From: Sphagnum compactum
Lineage: Eukaryota > Bryophyta > Sphagnopsida > Sphagnales
Direction of reading: 5' to 3'
NCBI GenBank assembly: GCA_965153455.1
Contig: OZ234496.1
Coordinates: 16,360,304 to 16,424,303 of the forward strand
Length of the DNA: 64,000 nucleotides
Shown piece after piece: positions 25,082-38,400 of the stretch. The notes under the pieces were generated by a model, which saw only the letters and a list, made by a program, of their open reading frames with translations, was not told the DNA's origin and searched no databases. A program made the position numbers and the translations under genes. The stretch's first letter is position 1. Every line of letters begins with the position of its first letter.

Positions 25082-28000
25082 ATGGCTAGGAAGAAGCAGG
25101 CAAGGCCCAAGAGGGGTGGTGTTGATGATGATGATGATGGTGTTGCTACCATCATCACTGACACCACCTCAGACCTCAACTCCCAACAAGAAGATGGTAG
25201 GTACCCACTTTCTTTCTTTGTTCTCCATCTTCTTTTCAAAACTTCTTGTCAGCAATATTTGTTTCATAGCATTTGGATTTGGGATTTGTCAGGTTTAAGG
25301 TTTGGGGACTTCCCCTTGAAGAAGGACAAACAAAAACAACCTGCAGGGGTGTTCTCTTGTTGCTGAATGCTTCTATTTTCTGGCATTTTTAGGGTTTCAT
25401 GCTTCTTGTGTCATGAATATATTGTTGTAGGATTGTGCTCCAAATTCTGAATTTAGGGTTTAGAACAGATGGGTATGCAAAACCCCAGAGCTTTCTTCAG
25501 GCAAGTTCTTATACAAAAAGAAAAGAAAACCTCAAAAACACCTCAAAAAAGAAAATCCTAATATATTCTCTCTTCCAGTATGGTGTTTCTTTCTACCTGA
25601 AACTTGCTATCATGCTGTCATGAAAATTCTTGGTGAGTGAGGGCTCTTTGGCTGATCGTGTATGGACTGGTAACGTAGGCAACAAGGATGGCCATCCCCG
25701 GCAGAAATCAGCTCAGCAAAGCTCGGCACTGGAGTTTTTGCCAGTGGTGCTCAATGATGAGGAAGGAGTTGAGATTGCAGAGATCAGCTTGATGAATGTT
25801 GTTCCCTCAGTGGGCTTTAAAGGCATCATGATGGAGAATAATGTTATTGCAGAAAGCCATATAGAATCTTCAGCTTTAAAGGTTAGGTTACAGATATCGA
25901 ATCAAGGCAAGTTCAGGATTGGTGGTTGGCAAGAACTCTCTTCGCTGGATGTTGTAGTGGAGCTTGTGGCAGGAGATTCAATGGAAGCTGTCATGTCAGG
26001 ACTACTTGATGGTCCTGATGATGCAATTTCAGGACTTGTGTACCTGATCAGACATTCGTTCTTTACCCTTAAGGCACGACAGCCACTCAGTGGAGGTTGC
26101 CTTCCTGGCCAATTATGTGTTCTTGTGACTGAAAGATCATTTGGAAGTTGTGAGACACTTATAGCAAATAATTCAAGGTCTGTCTTCTCCAAGTCAACTC
26201 AGCATGTGGTTGCATGGCTTCGGCCAGAGCTTTCAGCTGAATCCATCAACAGGGAGGGAAGAAAGAGCTTGAATCAAAAACCCAAAAATGTTCAAGTATG
26301 TGGTGGTCCTGAAGAGAATGGAAGAGTTCATACAACTCCACAAAAGCAACAGGGGGAATTTGACCCCACTGCCCTCTATGATGCAGTTAGACCATCCAAG
26401 TAAAACCATAACTGGACACTCCTAACAGGCACAATTTTTTTCTCTAGCACCTGCTAATGAATGGGCAGGAAGCATTGATGTTGTAGATCCCCAAATTCAG
26501 TTTTGAGGATGTAATTCAGTCCAGTTTCTTCTGTGTTTTTGGCAACGATGGAATTCTAAACTTGATGTACATGGCTTCACAGAGATGAACCATGCACAGA
26601 CATGGCATTTACGGAGCTTCTGCCGGAGCTCAGACCCTATCAGCGCCGTGCCATCTATTGGATGATAGAGCGGGAACAAGGCACCACCAGGACAAGCTAT
26701 CAAAGTCCTATTACGGATCCAGATGCTGCATTGAAAAGTGAAAACCACAGCAACAATGCAGGGTGGAGTGAACATCCTCTTTGGGTTCCTGTAGCTTCAC
26801 TAGATGGCATGTCACGCTTTTTCTACAATCCCTACAGGTTTGCTATGTTTTTTATACCTTCTTGAGACCACACTGAGTAGATCAATTTGCTATGCAGTGG
26901 CTCTTGTGATCATTTCTTAGAGCAGCGTCACCCATGATCAGTATGTAGCCCTGCAAGAGTATTTCTCACATCCAAGATTAGTTATTTACTTTTTCCCAAC
27001 TTCACCCATAAAACTGAAACTGGGACTGCAAAAGGTGGGAGGCTACTAATAGCAACCCACCTGGACCAATCAAACCATCTAGCCAATCAATAGCAGGTGT
27101 TAGGCTTTGCCAAGCTGTTTTCCAGCCTCAGCAAGCTCTGCAAAAATGCTGGGTCAAAACCATTTTGCTGAGCCAAACTGGCATGTTTTGAATTTTCTTT
27201 AGTAGACTTAATGGGAAATTGATCACTGATAAAAATGTTGGCTAGAGCTTATAGATCAGCCCATTATGTTGGGTGTGTCACCTGACGAGCCTGTGCACTA
27301 GTCTTGGTTGTACATGAAGTGATGCAGCCAATCAGGTTAAAGAACATTAAGGTTGGGAAGTGGTTTGGCCCAAGCTGACGATGAGTCATCATGGCCTATT
27401 GCTATGGCTGTACACTGGGTGTTATAATGTTGCTCACTGTTTCTGTTATCTTCTCAAATGCAACTGTGGTTGATTATGGCCTTCTCATCAGAGCAAAGAA
27501 ACTTTTGGCTTAGGGTTTCCTTAAGGTGGGGTTGAGATGTTGAAACACATATGTACAGGGGTCTCATTGAACTGGCATTGTTGGGGTTGGGTGCTTTTAT
27601 GCAGTGGGTATCTCTCAAAGGAGCCACACAACTTCCTGTCATATGTTCATGGCGGCATTCTAGCAGGTCTGTGCTCTTTATTGTTCTCACTTGGAGATCT
27701 GTTATGAGACACAATAATATCTTTTAATGGGTGATGAGAGTTCATTCTCTGGTGAGCAGTTTTTGCTCACAGTCCTTGTCCATCCAGTGCCTGAAAGCTA
27801 TTTTGGGGGTTTGCAGATGAGATGGGTTTAGGAAAGACAGTGGAGCTACTAGGATGCATTCTTGCCAACCCCAACAAGAAGGCTTTGAAATCGGATTCTG
27901 TGAAAGCAGCAAAGATGGTTCAAGCAAAGCTGGTTAGTCGAAAGTGTGACAGGGTTGATTGCACTTGTGGTGCCACCCATGAGGACCCATCTTATGATGG

Positions 28001-31000
28001 TTCATGGATTCAGTGTGACATCTGTGATGCATGGCAGCATGCCTTGTGCGTAGGGTACATTGCACCTCCAGATGTGGAGGCAAATCTTCAGCGAATTGCT
28101 GCTCAAGGCCTCCAACCCAACAAGAGGAGTGACAACAAAATGCAATTAGGTGTGATGATTTCTCCTGACCTAAAACATAGGTGCTTATTTACTGTCATGC
28201 AGGTTTCCTTAATACTACAGAAGGACATCAACTCTAGAATTTCAGTACAGTTCAGGAGTTGACAAAGTGGTGAGAAAACAAAATTATTCTTCATATTTGC
28301 TAAGTATCTTACATATGAAATGTAGGTAGAATGACACTGCAATTTTCAGGCTGTGTTTGACAGCGAAGGGTTGAAGCGGATTGTGAAGAATTTTCATCTC
28401 TCTTTGGATGTAGGGAAGCGAGCCCGAGAATCTGAGACATTTATGGAGACGACACCAAGCAAGAGAGTGAAGAAGCAAGGAAAGGAGGTGTCCGGTAGTG
28501 CGAGGGGAAGAGCAAGTACAAAAGAGTCTTGGGTTGTGGAAGATGACAAAGAAGCATTTGTTTGTGGAAAATGTGCAGAAATTATTGGAAGTGTTGAGGT
28601 TGAAGGAGAATGTGGGGCCACTTTGGTGGTATGCCCCACTCCCATATTGCGCCAATGGCAGGATGAGATTTCTCGGTTCTCTTCTCCTCTTTTCTCAGCC
28701 TTTTTCTTCTCAATGCGATCTTTTTTGTTTTCTCGCTGGTTGGTTTGGACTCAATACCAAATGGTAAAATGTTGAGACTAGAATGTGAGGCACTGCATGG
28801 CTGCAGAAAAAGCAGAAGGATCTAATGGAATTTTTTATCCTCATTTTCACTTCAAAGCTTGAGTTGAGATCAAGTATGTCCTCAGTAATACTGCAAATTG
28901 GTTGTGACCCATTTTCCATAGATGTTCTTTGCTGTGAGATTGGACAGACAGCATGTTGTATAAGCAAACCTTTGTGATGCACAGTGTTGAACAATTTTCA
29001 AAAAGAGATGTAATTTCATAGAGGCTGGCTCTGTAATGACATGATTTTCATTATGGAAGAAGCACTAAAGTTGCAAATCTATTATGGGTCAGGGAGTGGG
29101 CCGTAGTGTTTATAATGCTGAAGAATGGTGTTGCTTTCAGGCATGTAAGAGCAGGGGCTCTGCGGGTCATGGTGTATGAAGGTGTACAGAAGGGGGCAAG
29201 GATTGTTGCAGACTTTGAACATGCTAATGGGATCTCTGAAGCGTGGACAAAGAAAGTGGTGGGCGCTCATGATCTTGCAACAGCAGACCTTGTCCTCACA
29301 ACATATGACACACTCAGAGGAGACCTTTTTCATATCCCTTCAGATGCACATGCAAATGAGCGTTTTTCCTTCCGTCAACCTAAAAGGTGAAATGTGTGTT
29401 ACTTATTCCTCAGAACAACAAGCAAATATGTGGAGGACTTGGGGGTCCTGACAATCTCTGAGATATCTCCATCTGTTTGTGTTCAGGGAGAGATTTTCTC
29501 TAAGATTCTGGAGGCTTTGTTGTTACGCCCCATGCATGCACTGCGAGACTGACACAAATAGGGTTTCTTTAACAGGTATCGAGTGATTCCAACACCCCTT
29601 ACAAGATTGAAGTGGTGGAGGGTTTGTTTGGATGAAGCTCAAATGGTGGAGAGTGTAACAGCACGGGCTACAGAAATGGCACTAAGTCTGCGTGCATTTC
29701 ATCGCTGGTGTGTGAGTGGTACTCCCATTCAGCGTGGTCTTGATGATCTCTTTGGCCTCCTGCGCTTTTTGGGTGCTGAACCATTTGATGACTATCGATG
29801 GTGGAGCTTGGCATTGAAGCAGCCTTATGAGGTAAACCCTAAACCCTCTAGATGGAGTCATTATTTTGTAGTCTTACAGTGCAGTGTTCTCTTTTGTCTT
29901 GCAGGCCTCATGATGATATACCTTGAATGTAATCATTGTGGGGTGACTTAATTTGTTGGAAAATCCACGAGATTTTGTAAACACAGCTGTTTTGCATTTG
30001 TGTGTGCAGGAAGGAAAACATGGTGCAATAGATGCCATGCATGATTTTTTCCAAGGGCTCATGTGGCGCTCCACCAAGTTGCAAGTGATGGATGAGCTTG
30101 CTTTACCTCCACAAGAAGAACGCTTGGTATGGCTTCGATTCTCTCCTATCGAAGCCCATTTTTACCGCCAGCAGCATGAACGATGTGCTGTCAAAGCTCG
30201 TGAAATTATTGCTGAGTACAGGAAAAACACAGGCAGAATAAGCTCTGAGGAGGCATTGAGTCATGTCTCAGGCTTAAGGAATAAGAGCAGCGAGAAACCA
30301 AGTGTTCAGAATGAACTTTATATCGATTTTGAGGACAGGCCACTTACGCACAAGGAGGCTGCAAAGTTATTGAATCATTTACTGCGCCTCAGACAGGCTT
30401 GTTGTCATCCGCAAGTGGGCAGTGCCGGGATTCGCTCATTGCAACGCTCACCTATGACCATGGATGAAATTCTGGAGGCATGGCATTGTAATCAATCCCT
30501 TATCTGATTTGTTCAAGTCTCCCATCAATTTTTCTCTCGGGTTGGTCACAGATTATTTCCAACTGGATGATACGCGCTGTACGTATTTCATTGTTGCTGC
30601 CTTTGCTAAAATTGAGGAATCTGTGTTTTGGTAGGTGTTGGCTGACAAAGCAAGGCTGGAAGCAGAGGAAGCCCAGCGATCACTCATTGGAGCACTCAAT
30701 GGCTTGGCTGCTCTGGCCCTGATTGAAAACAACATTGGCCTTGCTGTCTCCATCTACCGGGAGGCTCTTGCATCTTCTGAAGAGAATTCTGATGACATAC
30801 GTGTTGATCCCCTTCAAAAACTCCATACCCTTCACAACTTAGCAGAGGTACTGAAATGAAATCCATCTATCATTCTCTGAAGGATGTTTGTTTACACAAG
30901 GAGTAAATGAAGCATGTGATCTATTTCTCAACTTTTTGTTGACTTTCAGATTCTTGGAAGCAAATCTCAATTGGAGGGTGCTAATGAAGGAGCTGAGTCA

Positions 31001-34000
31001 GAGGAAGCATTACAAGAGCAGCTGCCTGGAAGGCCCGAGGCCCAGGTTAATTTATCTCAAAATGCTGCCTCAATCCTCAACCCCCCCCCAAGTGCTGTAC
31101 AACTGCCGGGTATTCCCCAGACATTGAGGGATCACCTCCTTGTCAAACAGTGTCAAGAAATCAAGGCAAGGTACATGGCAACTTTTCATGCCAAGCTTGC
31201 AAGTGTACGAGAGGACTTTCAGATCACACACAAGCAGGTAATGGGTCCCCATCAGTAGTGCTTCTTCGACTTTCAATTGACTTTTTAGGGAGATCTTTCA
31301 GAGTCGTGTGCCCTGAGGAATCTGAGAATCTGACAGGTAGAGGAGGGAGGAGGAGGAGCAGCAGGTCAAAATACATGGTGGTTAGACATTCTTATGTCAG
31401 TGCAGAAACAGCCTGACCATGGCAAGGAGCTTGTGAAGAAGATTCGAGATCAGCTTCTGGAGTCTGATCATTTGGGTGAATCTGGAAACATGGGACGTGT
31501 TAAGCATCGAAACACATCAAGTCTTGCACTGAGGTGAGAACTTTTGTTTTGTGATGAGTACCTATATGACTTCAATTGTATAGCTACTAGCTTTTGAAGA
31601 CAGTTATGTAACCTAATCTCCTCTGTGCATGGGAGGGTTTCTTAGATAGGGAAAAATGTGGATTGATGATGATGCTGGTGATGTTGCAGGTTTCGGGACA
31701 TTTCAGGGTTGGAAATGGTGTTGCTGAGGGAGCTGGATGCAATTGAGGCTGGGCGGAGGGAGCTTTTGCGGCGATTGATGCTTCTGGATGCCCGAATGGA
31801 TAACCCTGATCCCCTTGATGTCGAGCGTGCTGGTCTTTGTTCTCGTTGCCAACCCACTATGGATGGTCCTTTGTGTGCACACTGTGAAGCTGAGGAGTTC
31901 TTTCAGGTGATGACTCAAGTTCAGTTTTGTGTCAAAATATTAAAGAGCCTCTGCTGTGCATTTTATCACAATCAAGAGGAGACACACAAAAGGTGGAGGT
32001 TGTTAAAGGGCTTAAGGAATTATGTCAGTGAACGGTTGGGTAATTTATTTTCTTGCTGGTTGTGTCAAAGTGCAGGCATATGAGAACAGGTTGTTCTTAC
32101 TTAAGGTAACAGCAGCAGGAGACGAGCTTGTGTCAGCAGAGGAGGCACTTATTGCACAACACAGTAGCCTTGCCCTCAAGCGCATAGGCACTAACACCAG
32201 TGGCCTCAGAGGCAATCAGATGACAGCAATAGAAGATCTTGAACGAGGGACTCGTTACAAAGGTCCTGGTTCAGCACTGGTCAGTAGTCGCCCGCATACT
32301 TAACTACCTGAACTTTAAATATCTGCTCAAGAGCAACTTTGTCAAAGATTTTCACAAGAGTTTCTGAAGCCTCTCAAAGTATACATATCTTAAGGCTGCT
32401 TTTGATATTCCTCCATATTGTGATCTTTGTGGGTGCTTACTTAATCTTGAGGTATTGGTACCATGGAGCAGGTGACAAGAGCACCATCAGAGACGGAGCG
32501 GATCCTAACAATCATGAGAGGTCATGTAAAGCTTGTGACTGGGAGGGATGGATTAGCCGCAGCCAAGCAGCACCTTCTAAATCTAGAGGTGACAGAAACC
32601 TTATGAGCAAGTTGTGTTTTTCCCTTCAAGTACAGAGCAAAGTTAGTTCCTCTACATAGGTATCCTTTACTATTTGCAGTTACAGTTTTCTTTCAGTATG
32701 CATTGATGTAGTACCCACATGCAATGCTATTTGTAGAGCAACTCAACTGGTGCTTAGTATGTGACCATGCAAACTAAAATTGGATGAAGAAATGTCAAAA
32801 CATGCTGGTTTGGCTCAGCAAAATGGTTTTGGTCTAGCATTTTTGCATAGTTTGCTGAGGCTGGTAAAAGGCACAACAAAGCCTAACACTTGCCAGAGAA
32901 GAGTAATAAATATGATCTGACTGGTGCTCCCTGTTTCTGATTGTCCAGTCATAAGACTGGTCTTGTGCTTTGCTATTAGTAGTCTCCCAACTATTTGCAG
33001 TCCCAGTTTCAGTTTTATGGGTCGGGTTGGAAAAAAGTAAATAACTGGACTTGAATGTGAGAAATATTTTGCTGGGTCACATACTAAGCACTGCTGGAGA
33101 CACTCTTAGTTTGTATTACGTTTACTCAGAGTTTTATATTGTGCTGATGATGATGAAGTAGATTTTTTTTACAGGCGATGAGGAAGGAGTATGCACAAGC
33201 AAGAGTGTTGGCTTTAGCACAACGAGGGGTGCTGTATGCACTGGATGAGATTAATATGGCTACCACACGACTTCAGTTGTGGTATCCTGGGGAGGATTCA
33301 CATGGTGAACTGGAAAAGCTTTTTAAGCTGCACCCAGAAGAGGTCCCACAGAGGAATGTACAGCTAACAGGCGAGAAGTTTATGGCCCTAGATGACTTCA
33401 TGCGAGCAAAGGGACAGCTCCGCTATTTGAAGGTACAACAGCTGAGAGAGGGACTGTGTGAAAAATAGCATCTTACATCTTTGTCTAAGTCTTGGGTGTT
33501 CTTCTCTGTAGTGGTATATTGGAATGGAATGTTTTTTCTTTTCCTCCTGGTTTCTTTGACCTTGATGTGTCCTGTTGCAAAAGCAGGGGCTGAAATATGC
33601 TAGGCGGAAGGCAATGATGATGGATGCTAAAGCTGCAGGGAAGTTGAGCACTGGCAGTCAGAATTATAGGTCACATGAAAATGGTGCAAGTGAAACAACT
33701 GAAGGATGGGAGAAAGCAGAGGAGGAGTCATGTCCTGTGTGTCATGAGAAGCTTGGCTCACAGTTCATGGTTCTTCCTTGTGGCCACCTACTTTGTTTCA
33801 AATGTAAAAATGCGCACTCTTTGCTTTTATTCATCATTGTTCTTTGACATCTTTTTCAAAGAGAATGGCCAGTTGTTGGTATTGAGTTTCTGTGGTGGTA
33901 TTTGAGAATCAAGTGTCAATACTGATGCCCAGTTCATCACCTGTGGTTTTGTTCCAAGTTTAGGGTTTAGGGTTTAGCGAACAGGTTCTTCTCCACACAT

Positions 34001-35838
34001 TCAGGATACTTTTGCAATAGTACATCATGTGTGCATAAGAGTCATTCTTTACCAACAGCTTGCACTCTGCTGGTGATCCCGTCAATGAATGGGCAGGAAA
34101 GCGTAATCTTCTAATACCTGTTGGCATTTCTGAATGGGTGGGTGGGTGGTGCAGGTTTTATGGTTCTGGTGCAGCGGTCAACACTGCCACATGGTTCAGG
34201 ATCCCAGAAGCGGATCAACTGCCCCAGTTGCCGACGTCGTGCTAATGTAGGTGATGTTGCATATGTGGATAATGTCTCTGAGAGACTTGGACCAGATCCC
34301 AGTGTCAGTCAGTTTCATGGAGGAGAGGACGGGGATGAGGAACTTACTTTGTCGGTCAAGGGTTCCTATGGAACAAAGGTACTTTGATTCTCTCTAATGG
34401 AGGTTTTTGTCCCAGCCAATTGCCTTCAACTTTGCAATCAATCCTAGAAGAGTGCAATTTTTGCAAGACAATATTGCTTTTTGTTGGTGCTATTATGCAT
34501 ATACATTAGAAATGGCATTGGAGAGTATACTTTGAAGAGTTGTTCAGGCTAAGGTTTGGACCTGAAATTGTACATTCCCAACATGCTGTCGTTGGCTTTG
34601 GAGTGCATTTGATTGGTACATGGCTGCTGATGGTGAAAAGTGCTATTGTTGGGTCGGGAGCTGTTCAACAGCTAGAGGCTGTTGTGAGGAGGATACTGTG
34701 GGTTAAGGCAAAAGATCCGAATGCAAAGGTTCTTCTGTTTTCAGAGTGGCAGGATGTGCTTGATGTAGTGGAGCATGCTCTGACTGCCAACCATATCACC
34801 TTTGCTCGGATCAAGGAGCGCGGGTCCACTACTCCCCTCTCATTCTTTCTCATTTGATCGGTTGCTTTTTAGATGGTTGGAGTTCTGTTGGATTCTTCTG
34901 TAGCTTGAACTGGTTTTCCAACTTCTATGTCTACTAACCGTAGGCCTTACTGAGTTGGAATGCTAAATCATGAGAAAGTTTGTCTTGACATCACATTGCT
35001 TTGCTGGTGCTGTTGTGTGTGCCAGGAAATTGAATGCTGCACTTGACAGGTTTCGCGGAACCAGCATGCAAATCATTCCTGGTCCTGGAAAGGCTGGAAG
35101 ACAGAAAGAAAAAAGGGAGCAGACAAAAGAGCAGGTGCAGGTGCTGTTGTTGCCAATAAGACATGGGGCTAATGGCTTGAACTTAGTAGAAGCTCAACAT
35201 GTCATACTGATGGAACCACTGCTCAATCCGGGTGCGGAAGCTCAAGCCATCAACCGTGTCCACCGTATTGGCCAACAACATGTTACTTATGTCCATCGAT
35301 TCATCGTGAGTTACAGACTCACACAGTGGACCATCCTCTTGATTTAGGTTTCAGGGTTTAGGATTTTGTTCACATTCTGTCTGCCAGTATATTTTGTGCA
35401 ACTCATAACCTGAGATTGAGACTTGTATTAGTATTTTGTTGAATCACAAAATACCTGCAGTGAATGTGGGTAGCTACAATTACATTACCTGGATGTTGGC
35501 ATTCCATGCACATCCGTCATTCTTGGATGGATGTCAACTTACAAAAATACACTTGGTCTGTTGTTCAGATCAGCGATACGGTAGAGGAGAGCATATATAG
35601 GTTGCGGCAAAAGAATCACAACATGAATATGGCTACTACCAGTATGCGACGAACAACCAACTCAGTTGATGGATATGTACTCACTCTCAGTGATGTGAAT
35701 GCCTTGTTCACTCCAGATGCTGGAGAATCCAATGCTGCTGTCCAAGAGCAGCTGGGTTCTGTTTTGAGAAGTTTGCCTCCAGGGGTTGCTGCAGCAGCTG
35801 CTGCTGAGGCGAGACGTATTTCTGGTGCAAATCTTTGA
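25082..35838 (+). CDS. SHPRH-like SNF2 helicase / RING-type E3 ligase (plant At2g40770 type)
   Basis: About 21 exons join in phase to ~1823 aa: 25082-25196, 25679-26399, 26583-26837, 27605-27666, 27817-28202, 28350-28675, 29141-29386, 29576-29831, 30010-30477, 30635-30847, 30950-31237, 31337-31533, 31690-31906, 32076-32279, 32472-32588, 33175-33432, 33587-33803, 34155-34378, 34672-34823, 35026-35305, 35569-35838. Order: basic N-terminus (MARKKQARPK), helicase entry (LRPYQRRA), Walker A DEMGLGKT (~385-392), a PHD-type zinc finger inserted in the ATPase lobe (~433-595), DEAQ box (~723-726), a long linker with a CxxC pair (CSRC..CAHC), RING finger (CPVC from ~1492 to CPSC), then helicase lobe 2 with RVHRIGQ. 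SHPRH proteins are nuclear ATPases that ubiquitylate PCNA in damage tolerance; the role here is inferred from family. Odd points: exon 9 ends at a GC donor, exon 5 could end at 28151, and the exon 19 donor is weak. Confidence 0.9.
26939..27225 (+). mobile_element. MITE-like element, copy 1 (SHPRH intron 3)
   Basis: This block begins AGTATGTAGCCCTGCA and shares with two other copies an ordered series of landmarks: TATTTCTCACATCCAAG, a GGGACTGCA motif, CTACTAATAGCAA, CCAATCA twice, CAGCCT.AGCAAG, AACCATTTTGCTGAGC and CTGGCAT. Its right terminal repeat is worn away. It is a non-autonomous DNA element with no coding capacity. Confidence 0.75.
30478..30634 (+). other. Inferred GC-AG intron in the SHPRH gene
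   Basis: The reading frame passes from ...MDEILE to VLADKA only if the donor is GAG/GCATGG at 30477-30478 and the acceptor is GTAG at 30631-30634. The one nearby GT (in CATTGTAATC, about 30486) gives the wrong phase. GC-AG introns are a known minority class in plants, but the base after GC here (A,T,G) is a weak match to the usual GCAAGT. Confidence 0.6.
32750..33091 (-). mobile_element. MITE-like element, copy 2 (SHPRH intron 15), inverted
   Basis: This 342-bp block carries terminal inverted repeats: left GTGCTTAGTATGTGACC, right GGTCACATACTAAGCAC, a perfect 17-bp pair, with similarity running a few bases further in. The interior is the reverse complement of copies 1 and 3. No clear target-site duplication is visible. 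Confidence 0.85.
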
Positions 35839-37416
35839 GAAAGTGTCCATAACATCTGGAGAAATGATCCTAACATGCCAGCTAGCTCTCTCCTGAGATG
35901 GGGGGCAGATTGAGATGGTCTGAAGTAAGGCCGGATTGTCTTGGGCAACAGGTGCCCAAGGGACAATTGGTACTCTAATCAGCAGAGTGTGTGGGGTCAG
36001 TGTGAGGGATGTGATTCCACAAAAATGCAGCATACGAATTCAAGTTGCTGCTGCTGCTGCTTTGGCAATCAATGGCTTCACCAACGACAAAAGCTGTGAT
36101 TGGTGTGTGCACTTTCAGCTTTTAGAAAGAATTTCCTCAGGACTCAGTGTAGATGATGGTGTATCTACACCCACCCACTGTCAGGAGCTGATGGAGTCAG
36201 TGGGTGGGTTAGTGAAGGCACCTTGTCACTGCTATTCATGATGAAGGTGTAGTAGAAGGTCTGACGCTTTTATGGGTGACTCTCATAAGGCCATGACTAC
36301 TCATTGTAGTGTTGACAACAACCTTTGAAGTGTTGATGTGGAGATTTCTCTGCAATCTCATAGATATGTAAATGATAAGAGTGTCCCTGTTCCTTTGGTG
36401 TGTGTGCATTTCAGTTTCTTAGGAGACAGTATCATGAGCCTCTGACTTTGCATGCATTTTGTATGTTGATATCAACTGACCTTACTTGACAATTTACCAG
36501 GTAGTGGTTTCAGGTTGCCAACAAAACTTGTTACCATTCCAGAGGTCATGGCAGGGTCGGCACTCAGAGATGTCTTTGGAGTTGAAAGTTTTAAGTGCAG
36601 ATTGGCCAGTTCAAGTAAGCCTCTGGTTTGTCAAATTTGAGTCTTTTTTTCTGATCAAGTTCAGTATCACAATTGGCTGTCTTCTCAACAAATCTGGTGA
36701 GTGCGATGTGAAATATTACACCAAAAATACGGATTTTTTGTGAAAACTAAGTTCATTGAGAAGCAGAGCTTTTCTGATGGTCACTAATGGGTTTTACCAC
36801 AAGAATTTCATAGAAGCATGGAGGAATTCAAAATTTTGTTAAGCTCTCTCTATTGTGGGTTTCAGGACCTTTTCATGTGTTTTGGATTACTGTCGGGTGC
36901 TGATCTGTTGGGTATTCTGTCAAAGATTTTAATGATTCGAAATGTTCATTCGCTCTCCCTCCTGGTTCCCAATCTGTGCAACTTACAAATTTTGTTACAG
37001 AAAAAGACACAGAAAGAAATCTTATTTTTGGTGTCATAAGCGGAAGAGAGTTCAGATGATGCCCAGTGCAACACGCAAAAAACCGTCCTCAACTCTCTTG
37101 GGTTTTGTGAGCACATGTTCATTGCATCTCCCTTCACATTCTCTGCTGGCCTGTCACCCTTGTCAGGTATCACTGGTATTTTGGGGGAAGGGCGCATTCT
37201 CTGCATTGTAAGGAGTCCTGGGAAATTTTTGTTTGTCTCTTGTTCAAGCGCTTATGAACCCAGTTGTTAAAGTATTAATTATTGCAGAATATTAATGATT
37301 TATAATTACTTCTTGTTGGAACAGATTCTTAGCTTTTTCATGTTTAGGGCTCATCTTCAAGGAGAGTGTCTTTGGAGTCTCATATTTGTGTGCATGGTTT
37401 ATGGGCATCCCCACCA
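35839..37416 (+). other. 3' UTR and downstream region of the SHPRH gene
   Basis: No further coding exon is needed after the stop at 35838, and the frames here carry no recognisable domain. The first part probably holds the 3' UTR. Short ORFs at 35936-36241 and 36942-37211 have neither domains nor phase-compatible splice partners. I see nothing else to annotate. Confidence 0.5.
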
Positions 37417-37763
37417 ACGCTAAGTATGTGACCCTGCAAAAATATTTCTCACATCCAAGTTTAGTTGTTTATTTATTTTTGCCTCTGCAGCCAGAAAACT
37501 GAATGCGGGACTGCATGTAGGTGGGAACTACTAATAGCAAACCACCTCGACCAATCAGTATGATTAGCCAATCAAAGACAGGGAGCAGCAGTCAGATCAT
37601 ATTTATTACACTCTTCTCTAGAAGGTGGACAGCTTTGCTGACCCTTTACCAGCCTTAGCAAAGTGCGTAAATTTGCAGGAGCAAAACCATTTTCCTGAGC
37701 TAAACCGGCATAATGTTACTTTTCTTCATCCCAATTTAATGTGCAGGGTCACAAACTGAGCAC
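37417..37763 (+). mobile_element. MITE-like element, copy 3 (downstream of SHPRH)
   Basis: The ends are GCTAAGTATGTGACCCTGCA on the left and TGCAGGGTCACAAACTGAGC on the right, which pair at about 18 of 20 positions. The interior shares all landmarks with copies 1 and 2, including paired CCAATCA boxes and AACCATTTTCCTGAGC. Length (~345 bp), A/T-rich interior and lack of coding frame fit a MITE. No clear target-site duplication is seen. Confidence 0.85.
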
Positions 37764-38015
37764 CTGTGTGGATGCTCTAGTGTGCGTAACTTTGTTAGTT
37801 TCTTTAGCGTTGGGTGCCAATCAAATTACACTCGACACAATACACTATAAAAATCCTAGTAAATCAGCTAATAAAACTAGCTTTAATTCTTCAGATTCTT
37901 GTTTGTCACACGACAAATCCATTTTTCGAGTCTTATCCTTTCTGATATAACCATTCCATTTTGGTGAGTTTTGCCAAATATCTTTCAGTGAAGATTGAAA
38001 AATGGAACTATTTTG

Positions 38016-38400
38016 CATTGTATTTGTGTCTCATAGCTAACCACACTGGTTAGCCATGTACTAACCATGCATGCGCATCTACCTACCATGTAGTCACCAA
38101 GTGCCTTACCAACTTACTTACCTGTATAGTAACCACTTACCTTCTCTACCTTCTTACCTTTGATAGGTAGTTTACCTGGGTAATGTGAAGGGGGAGTGAG
38201 GAGGGTTTGCCTGATAAGTTACCAAGATGAAAATCTCAGATGTAGTTCATCCACAAACAAAGCCATAATTCGGTTTCCAATGGATGGTGCACTGGTGGGT
38301 GCTGGGTCACATAATTCAGTTCCAACTAGTGTTCCAAAATGAAGATAACACAACTTTAAAAAGCCTATATATTGGAGTACCCAAAATTGGTTGTTACAGT
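38016..38400 (+). repeat. Left arm of the long inverted repeat
   Basis: It contains runs of TACCTACC, CTTACCTT and related motifs, then ends in CCAAAATTGGTTGTTACAGT. Similarity to the right arm stops sharply at this point, so the arm boundary is well defined. Confidence 0.9.

Noticed and set aside
33958-33980. Short TTTAGGG-like telomeric run
   Set aside because: Only about two to three units within SHPRH intron 17; too short for an interstitial telomere and common by chance in plant introns.
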